From NCBI RefSeq assembly GCF_900106525.1, contig NZ_FNOG01000003.1, positions 95,726 through 159,725 of the forward strand: a stretch of DNA of 64,000 nt, in the 5' to 3' direction. Numbering within the stretch: position 1 is the first letter of the stretch; the number at the start of each line of letters is the position of its first letter. Below, one piece after another: positions 1 to 8,668 of the stretch. Source of the stretch: Lysobacter enzymogenes. GTDB lineage: Bacteria; Pseudomonadota; Gammaproteobacteria; Xanthomonadales; Xanthomonadaceae. The notes beneath the pieces are model-generated. The model did not search any database. It saw only the letters and a list, made by a program, of their open reading frames with translations, and had not been told where the DNA came from. The translations under genes and the position numbers were made by a program.

Positions 1-239
1 TCGCGCTCCAGCCGGGCCAGCATGGCTTCGAGCTTGGCGACCGAATCCCACGACCCCTGGGCCAGGGCGGTGACCGAGACGTCGCGGCCGACCGTGGACA
101 GGCGCGCGTCGACGAGATTGCAGCCCGAATCGGCGATCCGGCGCGTCACCGACAGCAGCGGCGACTCCGGATGCGTCGTATAGGCGTTGATCAGGAGGTG
201 GTTATCGTTCGGCGACGGCCGGGAAGCGGAATCGGTCAA
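1..239 (-). CDS. gcvR: GcvR-type ACT-domain regulator, 5' part (cut by window edge)
   Basis: The minus strand encodes about 79 residues that run off the left edge. The frame reads LTDSASRPSPNDNHLLINAY and continues with TTHPESPLLSVTRRIADSGC and NLVDARLSTVGRDVSVTAL. This is the N-terminal ACT-like domain of the glycine cleavage system regulator GcvR, which in enterobacteria antagonises the activator GcvA. The start used is TTG at 239..237, because related proteins begin at this point. The frame stays open upstream and there is no strong Shine-Dalgarno sequence, so the start is uncertain. The gene is divergent from dapA, a common arrangement in Xanthomonadaceae. Family assignment is fairly secure; the regulatory role here is inferred. 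Confidence 0.8.
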   Translation of the reverse strand, partial: MTDSASRPSPNDNHLLINAYTTHPESPLLSVTRRIADSGCNLVDARLSTVGRDVSVTALAQGSWDSVAKLEAMLARLER

Positions 240-574
240 GGCGGCGCCTGCAAGGGGAGCGATGTCGGCTCGGAGAATGAACGGCGTCCCGGGCCCGGGA
301 CGCGACTGCGGGTCAGCATACTTGCCCGCGCTTTCGCGCCGCAAGTAACATCGCCCGGTGTATGGCCGTCCGCAGGCGCGGTTTCGTGTCTGCAGGCCCG
401 GTTTGGCGATACGCTGCGGTCCGCAGCGACCGGCCCGCGCCGGCCCGGTCGCCCCGGGGCTCGCGCCGCCGCGGCGGCGGACGTAGCGCCCGGTTCCATC
501 CGTCCCAGCTTCAACCCGCTCCAACCGTCTCACGCGACCGCGCCCGCGGCCGCACCAGCTCACAGGGTTCCAAC
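240..574. promoter_or_regulatory. Divergent intergenic region between gcvR and dapA
   Basis: These 335 bases separate gcvR (minus) from dapA (plus) and must carry the promoters of both. The clearest element is a perfect 20-base palindrome at 284-303, half site GCGTCCCGGG, lying 45 bases upstream of the gcvR start. No convincing -35/-10 pair was recognised in this very GC-rich stretch, and the open frames across it show no protein-like composition. Confidence 0.45.
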
Positions 575-1480
575 TTGCGACTTACCGGCAGCATCACCGC
601 GCTGGCGACGCCGTTCACCGCGTCGGCCGAACTCGACCTGGACGCCTGGCGCTCGCTGCTGGCCAAACAGCTGCAGGGCGGCACCCAGGCGGTCGTGGTC
701 GCCGGTTCCACCGGCGAGGCGGCGGCGCTGTTCGACGCCGAGTACGACACCCTGCTGCGCAGCGCGGTGGAATTGATTGCCGGGCGCATCCCGGTGCTGG
801 CCGGCACCGGCCAGTCCAATACCGCCAAGACCATCGAACTGAACCGGCGCGTGGCCGCGCTCGGCGCCGACGCGGCGCTGGTGGTGGCGCCGCCCTACGT
901 GCGCCCGACCCAGGCCGGCCTGCTCGCGCACTACCGCGCGATCGCCGACGACGGCGCGCTGCCGATCGTGCTCTACAACGTGCCCGGCCGCACCGGTTGC
1001 GACCTGCTGCCGGCGACGGTGGCCGAGCTGGCCGCGCATCCGCGCATCGTCGGCATCAAGGAAGCGGTGTCCGACCCGCAGCGCATGAACGAGCTGCTGG
1101 CGCTGAAGTCCGACGGCTTCGCCGTGCTCAGCGGCGACGACCCGACCGCCTGCCGGGCCATGCTGGCCGGCGCCGACGGCATCGTCTCGGTCGGCTCCAA
1201 CGCCATGCCGGCCGCGTTCCGCCGCCTGGCCGACCTGGCCCGGGCCGGCAAGCGCGCCGAAGCCGAGGCCTGGGACGCGCGCCTGCGCCCGGCCTACGAC
1301 TTCCTCGGCGTCGAACCCAACCCCATTCCGGTCAAGGCGCTGCTGGCCGCACAAGGCCTCGGCCACGGCCTGCGTCTGCCGCTGCAGACGCTGTCGGCCG
1401 CGCACGCCGACGCGCTGCGCCAGACTACGGCGCTGGCCGCCGAACTCGAACACCTTAGCCGCGCCGATCTCGCGGCCTGA
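575..1480 (+). CDS. dapA: 4-hydroxy-tetrahydrodipicolinate synthase
   Basis: DapA condenses pyruvate with aspartate semialdehyde, the first committed step of lysine and diaminopimelate synthesis, in the cytoplasm. The TTG at 575 gives 301 residues, the usual family length. Starting at the in-frame ATG at 362 would add 71 arginine/alanine-rich residues unlike the family. Visible motifs are GSTGE (residues 44-48, pyruvate site), LYNVPGRTG (catalytic tyrosine and substrate arginine) and GIKEAV, with the Schiff-base lysine at residue 162. The protein is one TIM barrel with a C-terminal helical part. The lipoprotein gene starts 20 bases downstream and is probably co-transcribed. Function is secure; the start codon is likely but not proven. 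Confidence 0.93.
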   Translation: MRLTGSITALATPFTASAELDLDAWRSLLAKQLQGGTQAVVVAGSTGEAAALFDAEYDTLLRSAVELIAGRIPVLAGTGQSNTAKTIELNRRVAALGADAALVVAPPYVRPTQAGLLAHYRAIADDGALPIVLYNVPGRTGCDLLPATVAELAAHPRIVGIKEAVSDPQRMNELLALKSDGFAVLSGDDPTACRAMLAGADGIVSVGSNAMPAAFRRLADLARAGKRAEAEAWDARLRPAYDFLGVEPNPIPVKALLAAQGLGHGLRLPLQTLSAAHADALRQTTALAAELEHLSRADLAA

Positions 1481-1499
1481 ATCCCTGCAGGAGATACCC

Positions 1500-2024
1500 A
1501 TGCGTTCCAACGTTTCCATGTCCCGTGCCGTCGTCGCCGGTCTGCTGCTGGCGGTGGTCGCCACGTCGGGCTGCAGCTGGTTCCGCAAGGGCAACAAGCT
1601 CTATGCCGAAGCGCCGGAAAACCGTCCGCTGGAAGTGCCGCCGGACCTGGACCTGCCGCGCACCGACGGTGCGATGGCGATCCCGGGCGGCTCGGCCAGC
1701 GCCTCGGCCAACCGTCCGACTCAGGCCCAGCCGGGCGCGCCGGCGTCCTCGGCGCTGGGCTTCACCCTCAGCGGCAACCGCGACGACGCCTTCAACAAGG
1801 TCGGCGAAGTCCTCGGCAAGACCGAAGGCCTGACCATCGCCAGCCGCGCCCAGCTGCTCGGCGCCTACGACGTCAACTACCAGGGCGGCAACTTCCTGAT
1901 CCGGGTCAGCGCGGTCGAGGCGGGCGCCTATGTCTCGGCGGTCGACCCGCGCGGCCTGCCGGCCTCGGGCGCCGGCCCGACCAAGCTGATCGCCGACCTG
2001 AAGACGGCGCTCGGCGGGCGTTGA
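1500..2024 (+). CDS. BamC/NlpB-like outer-membrane lipoprotein
   Basis: This 174-residue protein has a lipoprotein signal peptide ending in VVATSGC, with C25 as the likely lipidated cysteine. The mature part begins with an ionic segment followed by the proline-rich LEVPPDLDLP (about residues 43-52). That motif resembles the unstructured N-terminal segment of BamC, the Bam-complex lipoprotein. A linker rich in S, A, P and G comes next, then one small alpha/beta domain (about 82-174). E. coli BamC is about 344 residues with two such domains, so this is a short version. A GGAG ribosome-binding site lies just before the ATG. Sitting after dapA matches the dapA-bamC order of enterobacteria. Membership of the Bam complex is inference. 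Confidence 0.7.
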   Translation: MRSNVSMSRAVVAGLLLAVVATSGCSWFRKGNKLYAEAPENRPLEVPPDLDLPRTDGAMAIPGGSASASANRPTQAQPGAPASSALGFTLSGNRDDAFNKVGEVLGKTEGLTIASRAQLLGAYDVNYQGGNFLIRVSAVEAGAYVSAVDPRGLPASGAGPTKLIADLKTALGGR

Positions 2025-2060
2025 TCGAACGATTTCGGCCCGTCGCGGCCGGATGCGGAA

Positions 2061-2089
2061 ACGGGCGCCGAGGGCGCCCGTTTTCGTTT
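2061..2089 (+). terminator. Rho-independent terminator after the BamC-like gene
   Basis: A perfect 9-bp stem (ACGGGCGCC/GGCGCCCGT) with a GAG loop is followed by a T-rich run, TTTCGTTT. It ends the dapA-lipoprotein transcript on the plus strand. Confidence 0.8.
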
Positions 2090-2113
2090 GCGGGGGCGGG
2101 AGTGGCAGTCGGC

Positions 2114-2270
2114 TGAGACAAAGGCGTCGGGCCTGAAGGCCCTCCCACAAGAGCGGGCCCGTGCAGGCCGCCAGGCTCTTGTGGGAGGGCCGTGCTCCAG
2201 TGGGAGGCTCTTGGGGGGAGCGCCTTGCTCTTGTGGGAGGGCCTTCAGGCCCGACGCTCTTGCTCCAGAT
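2114..2270. repeat. Family B repeat cluster (GTGGGAGGGC/CTTCAGGCCCGACGC)
   Basis: One inverted arm (AAGGCGTCGGGCCTGAAGG then CCCTCCCACAAG) at about 2120-2152 faces a direct arm at about 2231-2259. Degenerate partial copies (CTTGTGGGAGGGC, CAGTGGGAGGCTC) lie between them. The same arms recur at 23243, 32752 and 60956. Transcribed in either direction, the outer arms could form a long hairpin. Confidence 0.8.
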
Positions 2271-2286
2271 CGCCGAAGACCAAAGC

Positions 2287-2916
2287 TCAGCGCACCGCCA
2301 ACCGGCTCATGCCCTCATTCAGCATCAGCCGCATCGCCCCGGCGCGCTGCGCCAGCGGCTGTTCGCCCAGGGCGTCGAGCAGCCACGCGAACGACTGGCA
2401 GCGCGCCTGCCGCGAGGTTTCGTCGGCGCCGTCGGCGTTGAGCCCGGCGCCGAAGCCGTCGTGCAGGATCATCGCCTTGGCCGCGGCCGACTTCAGCGAC
2501 TGGCGGGCGCCGGAGGCGTCGTAGGGCTGGCGCGGGCTCTGCAGCCCGCTGGCGGCGATCTCGATCAGCGCATTGCCGAAACGCTGGTGGCTGTCGGGAC
2601 TGAGCCGTTGCGCGGCCGCCATCAGCGCCTGCGCGCTGCGGTCGGCGGCGGGATCGAACAGGGCGCACAGGGTGGCGGCGTCGGCGCGGTCGCGCGAGGC
2701 GTTGCGCAGCGCCTGGAACAGGCCGTCGATGCGCTGGTCGGGCGCGCGCATCAAGGTGTCGTTGGCGCTGGCCATGATCGCGGCCGGGTCCAACTGCGAC
2801 AGATCCAGTTGCGACAGATCCAGCTGCGAGAGGTCGAAACCGCGGTGCTGGGCGCCGGTCGCGGCGGGGGTGAGGCACAACGCGAGCAGCAGGCCGAACG
2901 GCAGGAGCTTGGACAT
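2287..2916 (-). CDS. Secreted protein of unknown function with DLSQL repeats
   Basis: The protein is 209 residues with a clear signal peptide (hydrophobic residues 4-20, probable cleavage after TGA). Directly after it comes a three-fold pentapeptide repeat, DLSQL DLSQL DLSQL (residues 28-42), encoded by near-identical 15-base units. The rest is predicted alpha-helical, with only two cysteines in the mature part (C84 and C173), which could form a disulfide. I do not recognise the family. It stands alone on the minus strand, with family B repeats just beyond its 3' end. Codon use matches its neighbours. That it is a real gene is likely from the signal peptide and frame bias; function is unknown. 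Confidence 0.7.
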   Translation of the reverse strand: MSKLLPFGLLLALCLTPAATGAQHRGFDLSQLDLSQLDLSQLDPAAIMASANDTLMRAPDQRIDGLFQALRNASRDRADAATLCALFDPAADRSAQALMAAAQRLSPDSHQRFGNALIEIAASGLQSPRQPYDASGARQSLKSAAAKAMILHDGFGAGLNADGADETSRQARCQSFAWLLDALGEQPLAQRAGAMRLMLNEGMSRLAVR

Positions 2917-3043
2917 GGCGGCGCGGCGTAGGAAGACCGCGGCCAGTCTAGGCGCGCGCGGATGAACGCATCCGCGCCGAAAATCGGGGAAATTCAGGAC
3001 GTTGCGGAACTTTTCCGCGGCCGCGCGCGCGGCCTGGCCAGGC

Positions 3044-3367
3044 TCAGCGTTCGAGCAGGTCGATCTTGCCGGTCTTGCCTTCCCAGTCCTTGGCGTCGGC
3101 CAGGGCGTCCTTGCGCGTGGTGATCACCGGCCAGGCCTTGGCCAACTCGGCGTTGAGGGCGACGAAGCCTTCCTGGCCGGCCGGCACGTCGTCCTCGGGG
3201 TAGATCGCGTTGATCGGGCACTCCGGCTCGCACAGGGTGCAGTCGATGCACTCGTCCGGATCGATCACCAGGAAATTCGGGCCTTCGTGGAAACAGTCCA
3301 CCGGGCACACCTCCACGCAGTCGGTGTACTTGCACTTGATGCAGTTCTCGGTGACGACGAAGGGCAT
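3044..3367 (-). CDS. fdxA: Seven-iron ferredoxin of the FdxA / Azotobacter FdI type
   Basis: This 107-residue cytoplasmic electron carrier has the same length and layout as Azotobacter vinelandii ferredoxin I. Cysteines lie at 9, 12, 17, 21, 25, 40, 43, 46 and 50. By family knowledge, C9, C17 and C50 bind a [3Fe-4S] cluster and C21, C40, C43 and C46 bind a [4Fe-4S] cluster. The C-terminal half carries the long extension typical of this type ([13 protein letters not shown]). In related genomes the gene often lies near mutS or in housekeeping contexts; here it is monocistronic. The redox partner is not evident from the sequence. The assignment is very secure. Confidence 0.96.
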   Translation of the reverse strand: MPFVVTENCIKCKYTDCVEVCPVDCFHEGPNFLVIDPDECIDCTLCEPECPINAIYPEDDVPAGQEGFVALNAELAKAWPVITTRKDALADAKDWEGKTGKIDLLER

Positions 3368-3502
3368 GGCTGGGTCCTGTGATGGTCCGGTAGAGCAGGC
3401 CGGGCGGGCGATAGTTTAGCCACTCGCGCCGCGCCCGCCCAAGGCCGCGCGTGGCGTCTGGCGCGGCCGCGAGGGCGTCGTGGCGAGCGCGCCGCCACAA
3501 CG

Positions 3503-3529
3503 AAAAAGCCCGCGCGAGGCGGGCTTTTT
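3503..3529 (-). terminator. Rho-independent terminator of the tRNA-Glu transcript
   Basis: An 11-bp stem (AAAAAGCCCGC/GCGGGCTTTTT) with a 5-base loop ends in a T run when read on the minus strand. It starts 20 bases past the tRNA 3' end. It is nearly symmetric and could also act on plus-strand transcripts. Confidence 0.85.
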
Positions 3530-3549
3530 CTGCGACCGAGTCGCTGGTA

Positions 3550-3625
3550 TGGCGCTCCCTACGGGATTCGAACCCGTGTTTTAGCCTTGAGAGGGCCACG
3601 TCCTAGGCCTCTAGACGAAGGGAGC
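3550..3625 (-). tRNA. tRNA-Glu, anticodon CUC
   Basis: A 76-base cloverleaf lies on the minus strand. The acceptor stem is GCTCCCT/AGGGAGC, the discriminator is G and the CCA end is encoded. The D arm has TCTAGAGGCCTAGGA and the T arm has GGTTCGAATCC. The anticodon loop CTCTCAA occupies 3593-3587, placing anticodon CTC at 3591-3589. It closely resembles E. coli tRNA-Glu except for the CUC anticodon, which reads GAG, the favoured Glu codon in a GC-rich genome. A UUC isoacceptor is expected elsewhere in the genome. Confidence 0.97.
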
Positions 3626-3784
3626 GATGATGCTTCCGGCGGGGGCTCCGGCGACCGGAGGCTTCCTGACGGACCGCGCAGTCTCTCAATCCTGTGCGGC
3701 CTGCTAGTATATGCGCCGCCGCAGCCTCCGGCAACGGCCTGACCCACGAATTTCTTTCTAGATAAGGCGGCGCGTCCGCGTTCG

Positions 3785-5146
3785 ATGCAAGCCGACAATT
3801 CCTCATCCCCTGTTACGACCTCGCTGCGGGTGATCCCGCGCGACCAGCACAATGTCTCGCGCAAGGACATCAGCCCCAATGCGTTGCGGGTGCTGTACCG
3901 ATTGCGCGACAGCGGCTTCGGCGCCTACCTGGTGGGCGGCGCGGTGCGCGACATCCTGGTCGGCGGCCATCCCAAGGACTTCGACGTGGCCACCGACGCC
4001 ACGCCCGAACAGGTCAAGGGATTGTTCCGCAACTGCCGCCTGATCGGTCGCCGCTTTCGCCTGGCCCATGTGGTCTACGGCCGCGAGATCATCGAAGTCG
4101 CCACCTTCCGCGCCAACAGCGACGACGGCAGCGGCGACCGCGAGACCGACGACGGCGGCCGGCTGCTGCGCGACAACGTCTACGGCAGCATCGAAGACGA
4201 TGCGGTGCGACGCGACTTCACCGCCAACGCGCTGTATTACGCGGTCGAGGATTTCTCGGTGCGCGACTACGTCGGCGGCTTCGAGGACGTGCAGAACCGC
4301 TTGATGCGCCTGATCGGCGATCCGGAAACGCGCTACCGCGAAGACCCGGTGCGCATGCTGCGCGCGGTGCGTCTGGCGGCCAAGCTCGGTTTCGAGATCG
4401 AGCGCGGCACCGCCGAGCCGATCCCGCACCTGGCGCCGTTGTTGGCCGAGGCCGCGCCGGCGCGCTTGTTCGAGGAATGCCTCAAGCTGTTCCTGTCCGG
4501 CCACGCGGTTGAGAGCTTCCTCGGCCTGGAGCGCTACGGCTTGCTGCCCGCGCTGCTGCCGGAAAGCGCCGCGGCGCTGAAGTCCAACCGCAGCGGCGCG
4601 CTGCGGCGCATGGTGCTCGAAGGCCTGAAGGGCACCGACGCGCGCGTGGCCGCCGACGAGCCGGTGTCGCCGGCGTTCCTGTTCGCGCTGCTGCTGTGGC
4701 CGGCGTATTGCCGCGACCTCATGGGCTTGCAGGCGCAGGGCGTGCACACGGCCGAGGCGCAGCGCCGCGCGGCCGACCGGGTCACCTTGCACCAGCTCGC
4801 CACGATCGCGCTGCCGCGCCGGTTCTCGCTGCCGATGCAGGAGATCTGGCTGCTGCAGTCGCGCTTCCAGCAACGCCAGCGCAAGCGCGTGTTCCGCCTG
4901 CTGTCGCATCCGCGCTTCCGCGCCGCGTTCGATTTCCTGAGCCTGCGCACGGCCGCTTCGGACGAGCATTCGGCCGATGTCGAGTTCTGGCGCGAGGCGC
5001 AGCAGCATCCTAACGAACTGTTGGCGCAGCAGGAGTCGCAGGCGCGTGAGGCTGAGGACGGCGGCGACGAGGAGGGCGGCGACGGCCGCGCTCCGCGCAA
5101 GCGCCGCCGGCGCCGGCGCGCCGCACCGGGCGGCGGCGCGGAGTAA
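3785..5146 (+). CDS. pcnB: Poly(A) polymerase I
   Basis: PcnB adds poly(A) tails to RNA 3' ends, which promotes decay by polynucleotide phosphorylase and RNase E. At 453 residues it is close to E. coli PcnB. The nucleotidyltransferase head shows LVGGAVRDILVGG (residues 49-61) and the metal-binding DFD pair (D65, D67). Next come IGRRFRLAHV and the RRDFTANAL motif of the class II poly(A) polymerase/CCA-adding fold. The C-terminal tail is very basic (KRRRRRRAA), typical of PcnB and likely RNA-binding. The family is close to tRNA CCA-transferase, but the basic tail and the folK neighbour favour PcnB. It is followed by folK after 207 bases, the conserved order. Confidence 0.94.
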   Translation: MQADNSSSPVTTSLRVIPRDQHNVSRKDISPNALRVLYRLRDSGFGAYLVGGAVRDILVGGHPKDFDVATDATPEQVKGLFRNCRLIGRRFRLAHVVYGREIIEVATFRANSDDGSGDRETDDGGRLLRDNVYGSIEDDAVRRDFTANALYYAVEDFSVRDYVGGFEDVQNRLMRLIGDPETRYREDPVRMLRAVRLAAKLGFEIERGTAEPIPHLAPLLAEAAPARLFEECLKLFLSGHAVESFLGLERYGLLPALLPESAAALKSNRSGALRRMVLEGLKGTDARVAADEPVSPAFLFALLLWPAYCRDLMGLQAQGVHTAEAQRRAADRVTLHQLATIALPRRFSLPMQEIWLLQSRFQQRQRKRVFRLLSHPRFRAAFDFLSLRTAASDEHSADVEFWREAQQHPNELLAQQESQAREAEDGGDEEGGDGRAPRKRRRRRRAAPGGGAE

Positions 5147-5353
5147 GCGGCTGCGGCGCGGCGCTGTTGCGCCGGCTGCCTGCTTCTCCAAGTCCGCTGT
5201 TCCGGGGCCGCTTCGCCCGATCCGCTCCGGTGGGCCCGACGCGGTATCCGCCCGGTCCGCCGCCGGCCGGTTCTTTTCGCTGTCGCGTCGCCATGCCGGC
5301 CGTTTTCGCAGCCCGACCGCGTCGCCCCTAGCGCGTTCGCGCGCCAGTACGCC

Positions 5354-5869
5354 ATGACTCCAACCGTTTCCGCCTACATCGGCCTGGGCAGCAATCTCGG
5401 CGACAGCGCCGCGGTGTTGCGCGCGGCCCTGCGCGCGCTGGCCGCCTTGCCCGAGTCGCGCCTGCTGCGCGCTTCGCGGCTGTACCGCACCGCGGCCTGG
5501 GGCCGCACCGACCAGCCGGACTTCCTCAACGCGGTGGCGCAGCTGGAAACCGCGTTGCCGGCGCGCGAACTGCTGGCGGCGATGCTCGGCATCGAACGCG
5601 AAGCCGGACGCGCGCGCCGCGCCGACGGCAGCGACCGCTGGGGCCCGCGCACCCTGGACCTGGACCTGCTGCTGTACGGCGACGCGGTCATCGCCGAAGC
5701 CGGCCTGCACGTGCCGCATCCGCACCTGCACGAGCGCGCGTTCGCGCTGGCGCCGCTGGTGGAGATCGCGCCGGAGGTCTCGATCGCAGGCGTCGGCCTC
5801 GCGCGCGAGGCGCTGGGCCGGATCGACCTGGGCGGCATCGAAGCCCTGCCGGAAGGCGAGGGCAGCTGA
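5354..5869 (+). CDS. folK: 2-amino-4-hydroxy-6-hydroxymethyldihydropteridine pyrophosphokinase
   Basis: FolK transfers pyrophosphate from ATP to the pterin alcohol, the step before dihydropteroate synthase in folate synthesis. The 171-residue sequence has the family markers YIGLGSNLGD at the N terminus, RWGPRTLDLDLLLYG in the middle (residues about 95-109, metal and pterin binding) and HPHLHERAFALAPL. Length is slightly above the 159 of E. coli. It sits between pcnB and panB in the usual proteobacterial order; folate and pantothenate synthesis share the panB hydroxymethyl donor, methylene-tetrahydrofolate. The assignment is secure. Confidence 0.95.
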   Translation: MTPTVSAYIGLGSNLGDSAAVLRAALRALAALPESRLLRASRLYRTAAWGRTDQPDFLNAVAQLETALPARELLAAMLGIEREAGRARRADGSDRWGPRTLDLDLLLYGDAVIAEAGLHVPHPHLHERAFALAPLVEIAPEVSIAGVGLAREALGRIDLGGIEALPEGEGS

Positions 5870-5895
5870 GCTCCGGCCGCATCGCACCCACACCA

Positions 5896-6094
5896 GCCCC
5901 CTGTAGGAGCGGCGCAAGCCGCGACCGCGACAACGCAACCGCGGCGCCAGCGTCCTGGGCCGGCGATCGCGCCATGTCTCGCCCTTTGTCGCAAATCGAC
6001 ACACGCCGCGGCGGATTCGCGGGAACGAAGGCATAGGCCGGTTTCGCCGCAGCCGCATTGTCGCGGTCGCGGCTTGCGCCGCTCCTACAGGGGG
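5896..6094. repeat. Family A inverted repeat pair between folK and panB
   Basis: The forward arm at about 5897-5937 carries TGTAGGAGCGGCGCAAGCC, then GCGACCGCGACAACGC. Its reverse complement occupies about 6055-6094, across a 117-base spacer. The 404-base folK-panB gap (5870-6273) otherwise holds nothing recognisable. The same arms recur as pairs at 10259, 20375, 33676, 37911, 52117, 52301 and 56551. Confidence 0.85.
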
Positions 6095-6273
6095 CGGCCG
6101 GGGTGGCGCGGCGAGATTGACCGTTTCGGGCGGCTCGGTCCGGTGCGCGCGTCTGCGCGCTTGCCTGCGCATGGCGGCCCGACAGCGTTGCGCCGGCGAG
6201 GGTCGCCAGGCGGCGGCAACCTGCTAAGTTAGGCGACCTCCCCATCACGTCCGTCGCCACCGGACTTCCGCCC

Positions 6274-7113
6274 ATGTACACCTCGGCTCCGACCGACGCC
6301 ACGCCTTCCGAGAAGCGCAAGGCCTGGACCGTGCCCATGCTCGCCGACGCCAAGCGCGACGGCCGCAAGCTGGTCATGCTGACCGCCTACGACGCCAGTT
6401 TCGCCCGCACCATGGACGCCGCCGGCACCGACCTGGTGCTGGTCGGCGATTCGCTGGGCATGGTCGTGCAGGGCCACAACAGCACCTTGCCGGTGAGTGC
6501 GGCCGACATGGCCTACCACACCGCCTGCGTCGCCCGCGGCCTGTCCAAGGCGCTGCTGATCGCCGACCTGCCGTTCGCCTCCGACGCCACGCCCGAGCGC
6601 GCGCTCGATGCGTCCATCGCGCTGCTGCGCGCGGGCGCGGCGATGGTCAAGATCGAAGGCGCCGGGCACAAGCTCGAGGTCATCCGCTTCCTGGTCGAAC
6701 GCGAAATCCCGGTCTGCGCCCATCTCGGCCTGACCCCGCAATCGGTGCTGCGCCTGGGCGGCTACAAGCTGCAGGGCCGCGACGACGCCACTGCGGCCAA
6801 GCTGCGCAGCGATGCGCGCGCAGTGGCCGAGGCCGGCGCCGCGCTGCTGGTGCTGGAGTGCGTGCCGACCGGCCTGGCCCAGGCGGTCACCGCCGATCTG
6901 GCCATTCCCACCATCGGCATCGGCGCCGGCCCGCACTGCGACGGCCAGGTGCTGGTGCTGCACGACCTGCTCGGGGTCAACTCCGGCCACCGCCGGCCCA
7001 AGTTCGTCAAGGACTTCCTGGCCGAAGGCGGCTCGGTCGCCGGCGCCTTCGCCGCTTACGGCGAAGCGGTGCGCGACGGCCGCTTCCCCGACGCCGCACA
7101 TTCCTACGACTGA
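6274..7113 (+). CDS. panB: 3-methyl-2-oxobutanoate hydroxymethyltransferase
   Basis: PanB makes ketopantoate from alpha-ketoisovalerate and methylene-tetrahydrofolate, the first pantothenate-specific step. The protein is 279 residues. Family motifs are seen: [13 protein letters not shown] near the N terminus, then [14 protein letters not shown] (metal and substrate binding) and the late [20 protein letters not shown] segment. A roughly 20-residue polar N-terminal extension precedes the barrel, as in other Xanthomonadaceae. panC begins 169 bases downstream and panD follows, so all three pantothenate genes lie in order on one strand. Confidence 0.96.
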   Translation: MYTSAPTDATPSEKRKAWTVPMLADAKRDGRKLVMLTAYDASFARTMDAAGTDLVLVGDSLGMVVQGHNSTLPVSAADMAYHTACVARGLSKALLIADLPFASDATPERALDASIALLRAGAAMVKIEGAGHKLEVIRFLVEREIPVCAHLGLTPQSVLRLGGYKLQGRDDATAAKLRSDARAVAEAGAALLVLECVPTGLAQAVTADLAIPTIGIGAGPHCDGQVLVLHDLLGVNSGHRRPKFVKDFLAEGGSVAGAFAAYGEAVRDGRFPDAAHSYD

Positions 7114-7282
7114 GCGCGCGCCGCCGCGGGGCTGGAAATCGCCGCCGCGCGGCCCGACATAGGCCCCAGCGCAGGCTCCCGCGGAGCCTGGCGCCGCAGG
7201 CCTCGACCGGCATCCGCCGGCCGCCTGCCCGCGCATGGATCGCGCCGTCACTTCCACGCCGTCTTTCTTCGCGAGTTACCGC

Positions 7283-8134
7283 ATGCTGACCGTCGATCAA
7301 CTGGGCGCCCTGCGTTCCACCCTGCAGGCCTGGCGCGCGTCCGGCCACAGCGTCGCCTTCGTCCCGACCATGGGCAACCTGCACGAAGGCCACCACTCGC
7401 TGATCCGCCTGGCGCGCGAGCGCGCCGACCGGGTGGTGGCGAGCGTGTTCGTCAACCCGACCCAGTTCGGCCCGAACGAGGACTTCAGCCGCTACCCGCG
7501 CACCCCCGAGGCCGATGCCGACGGCTTGCGCGCGGCCGGCTGCGACCTGCTGTGGCGGCCGTCGGTGGAGACCATGTACCCCTACGGGGCCGAGCGCACC
7601 GTGCAGGTGGCCGTGCCCGGGGTGACCCAAACCCTGGAAGGCGCGCACCGCCCCGGCCATTTCGACGGCGTCGCCACGGTGGTGGCGCGGCTGTTCAACC
7701 AGGTCCGCCCGGACGTGGCCGTGTTCGGCCGCAAGGACTACCAGCAACTGGCGGTGATCCGTTACTTGGTGCGCGACCTGGCCTTCCCGATCGAGATCGT
7801 GGCCGCGCCGACCCGGCGCGAGGCCGACGGCCTGGCGATGAGCTCGCGCAACCAATACCTGTCGCCGGCCGAGCGCGAGCGCGCGCCGCAGATCCATCGC
7901 ACCCTGCAGGCGATGCGCGAGGCCGCCCAGGCCGGGCAGGGCCGCGAGGCGGTCGAGGCCGAAGCCGCGCGCCGGCTCACGGACGCCGGCTTCGAGGTCG
8001 ACTACGCTGCGCTGCGCCGCCCGGACCTGACCCTGCCGGAGGCGGGCGAGACTGACGACGGCGAACGCGTCGCCCTGATCGCCGCCCGCCTGGGCCGCAC
8101 CCGCCTGATCGACAACCTCGAATTCGCTGCCTGA
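7283..8134 (+). CDS. panC: Pantothenate synthetase (pantoate-beta-alanine ligase)
   Basis: PanC joins pantoate and beta-alanine using ATP. Starting at ATG 7283 gives 283 residues, matching the family, whose members begin almost at the Rossmann core. The in-frame ATG at 7235 would add 16 residues. The sequence FVPTMGNLHEGHHSLI holds the HIGH-like nucleotidyl-binding motif. Later motifs are FVNPTQFGPNEDF, GVFGRKDYQQL-type VFGRKDYQQL and the KMSKS-like MSSRNQYLS loop. It belongs with panB upstream and panD downstream; PanD supplies its beta-alanine. Confidence 0.95.
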   Translation: MLTVDQLGALRSTLQAWRASGHSVAFVPTMGNLHEGHHSLIRLARERADRVVASVFVNPTQFGPNEDFSRYPRTPEADADGLRAAGCDLLWRPSVETMYPYGAERTVQVAVPGVTQTLEGAHRPGHFDGVATVVARLFNQVRPDVAVFGRKDYQQLAVIRYLVRDLAFPIEIVAAPTRREADGLAMSSRNQYLSPAERERAPQIHRTLQAMREAAQAGQGREAVEAEAARRLTDAGFEVDYAALRRPDLTLPEAGETDDGERVALIAARLGRTRLIDNLEFAA

Positions 8135-8274
8135 ACGGGGCGGCGGCCGGCGCGAGGCAGCGAAAAGCTGCGTTGCGCCCGAGCCGCGCCCGGCCCATGT
8201 TGCAGCGCGCCATGCGCTGTTAGACTTCAGACCCCTTCGCGTCCGCGACGCCCGCGGGCCCACGAGTGACCGAC

Positions 8275-8655
8275 ATGCAACTGAACCTGCTCAAGGCCAA
8301 GATCCACCGCGCCACCGTCACCCACGCCGAGCTGCATTACGAAGGCTCCTGCGCGATCGACGGCCGCCTGCTCGACATCTCGGGCATCCGCGAGTACGAG
8401 ATGGTGCACATCTACAACATCAACAGCGGCCACCGCTTCTCCACCTACGCCATCCGCGGCGAAGAGGGCAGCGGGGTGATCTCGGTCAACGGCGCGGCCG
8501 CGCACAAGGCCCAGCCGGGCGACCTGGTGATCATCTGCGCCTACGGCATCTGCGACGAAGCCGAGGCGGCCAAGTACAAGCCGACCCTGGTCTACGTGGA
8601 CCGCGACAACCGGCTCACCCACACCAACCACTCGATGCCGGCCCAGGCCGCCTGA
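8275..8655 (+). CDS. panD: Aspartate 1-decarboxylase precursor
   Basis: PanD makes beta-alanine from aspartate for PanC. It is made as an inactive precursor that cleaves itself between G24 and S25, and S25 becomes the pyruvoyl cofactor. The sequence YEGSCAID around residues 22-29 is the cleavage site. ATG 8275 gives 126 residues beginning [15 protein letters not shown], the standard start; a GTG at 8266 would add three residues. pgi starts 13 bases downstream, which suggests co-transcription. The PanD chain is complete. Confidence 0.96.
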   Translation: MQLNLLKAKIHRATVTHAELHYEGSCAIDGRLLDISGIREYEMVHIYNINSGHRFSTYAIRGEEGSGVISVNGAAAHKAQPGDLVIICAYGICDEAEAAKYKPTLVYVDRDNRLTHTNHSMPAQAA

Positions 8656-8668
8656 GAACCGAGGCACG

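Noticed and set aside
362..574. N-terminal extension of dapA from ATG 362
   Set aside because: It would add 71 R/A-rich residues absent from the family; TTG at 575 gives the normal length.
7172..7190. Terminator between panB and panC
   Set aside because: CAGGCTCCCGCGGAGCCTG forms a hairpin but has no T run, so termination is not supported.
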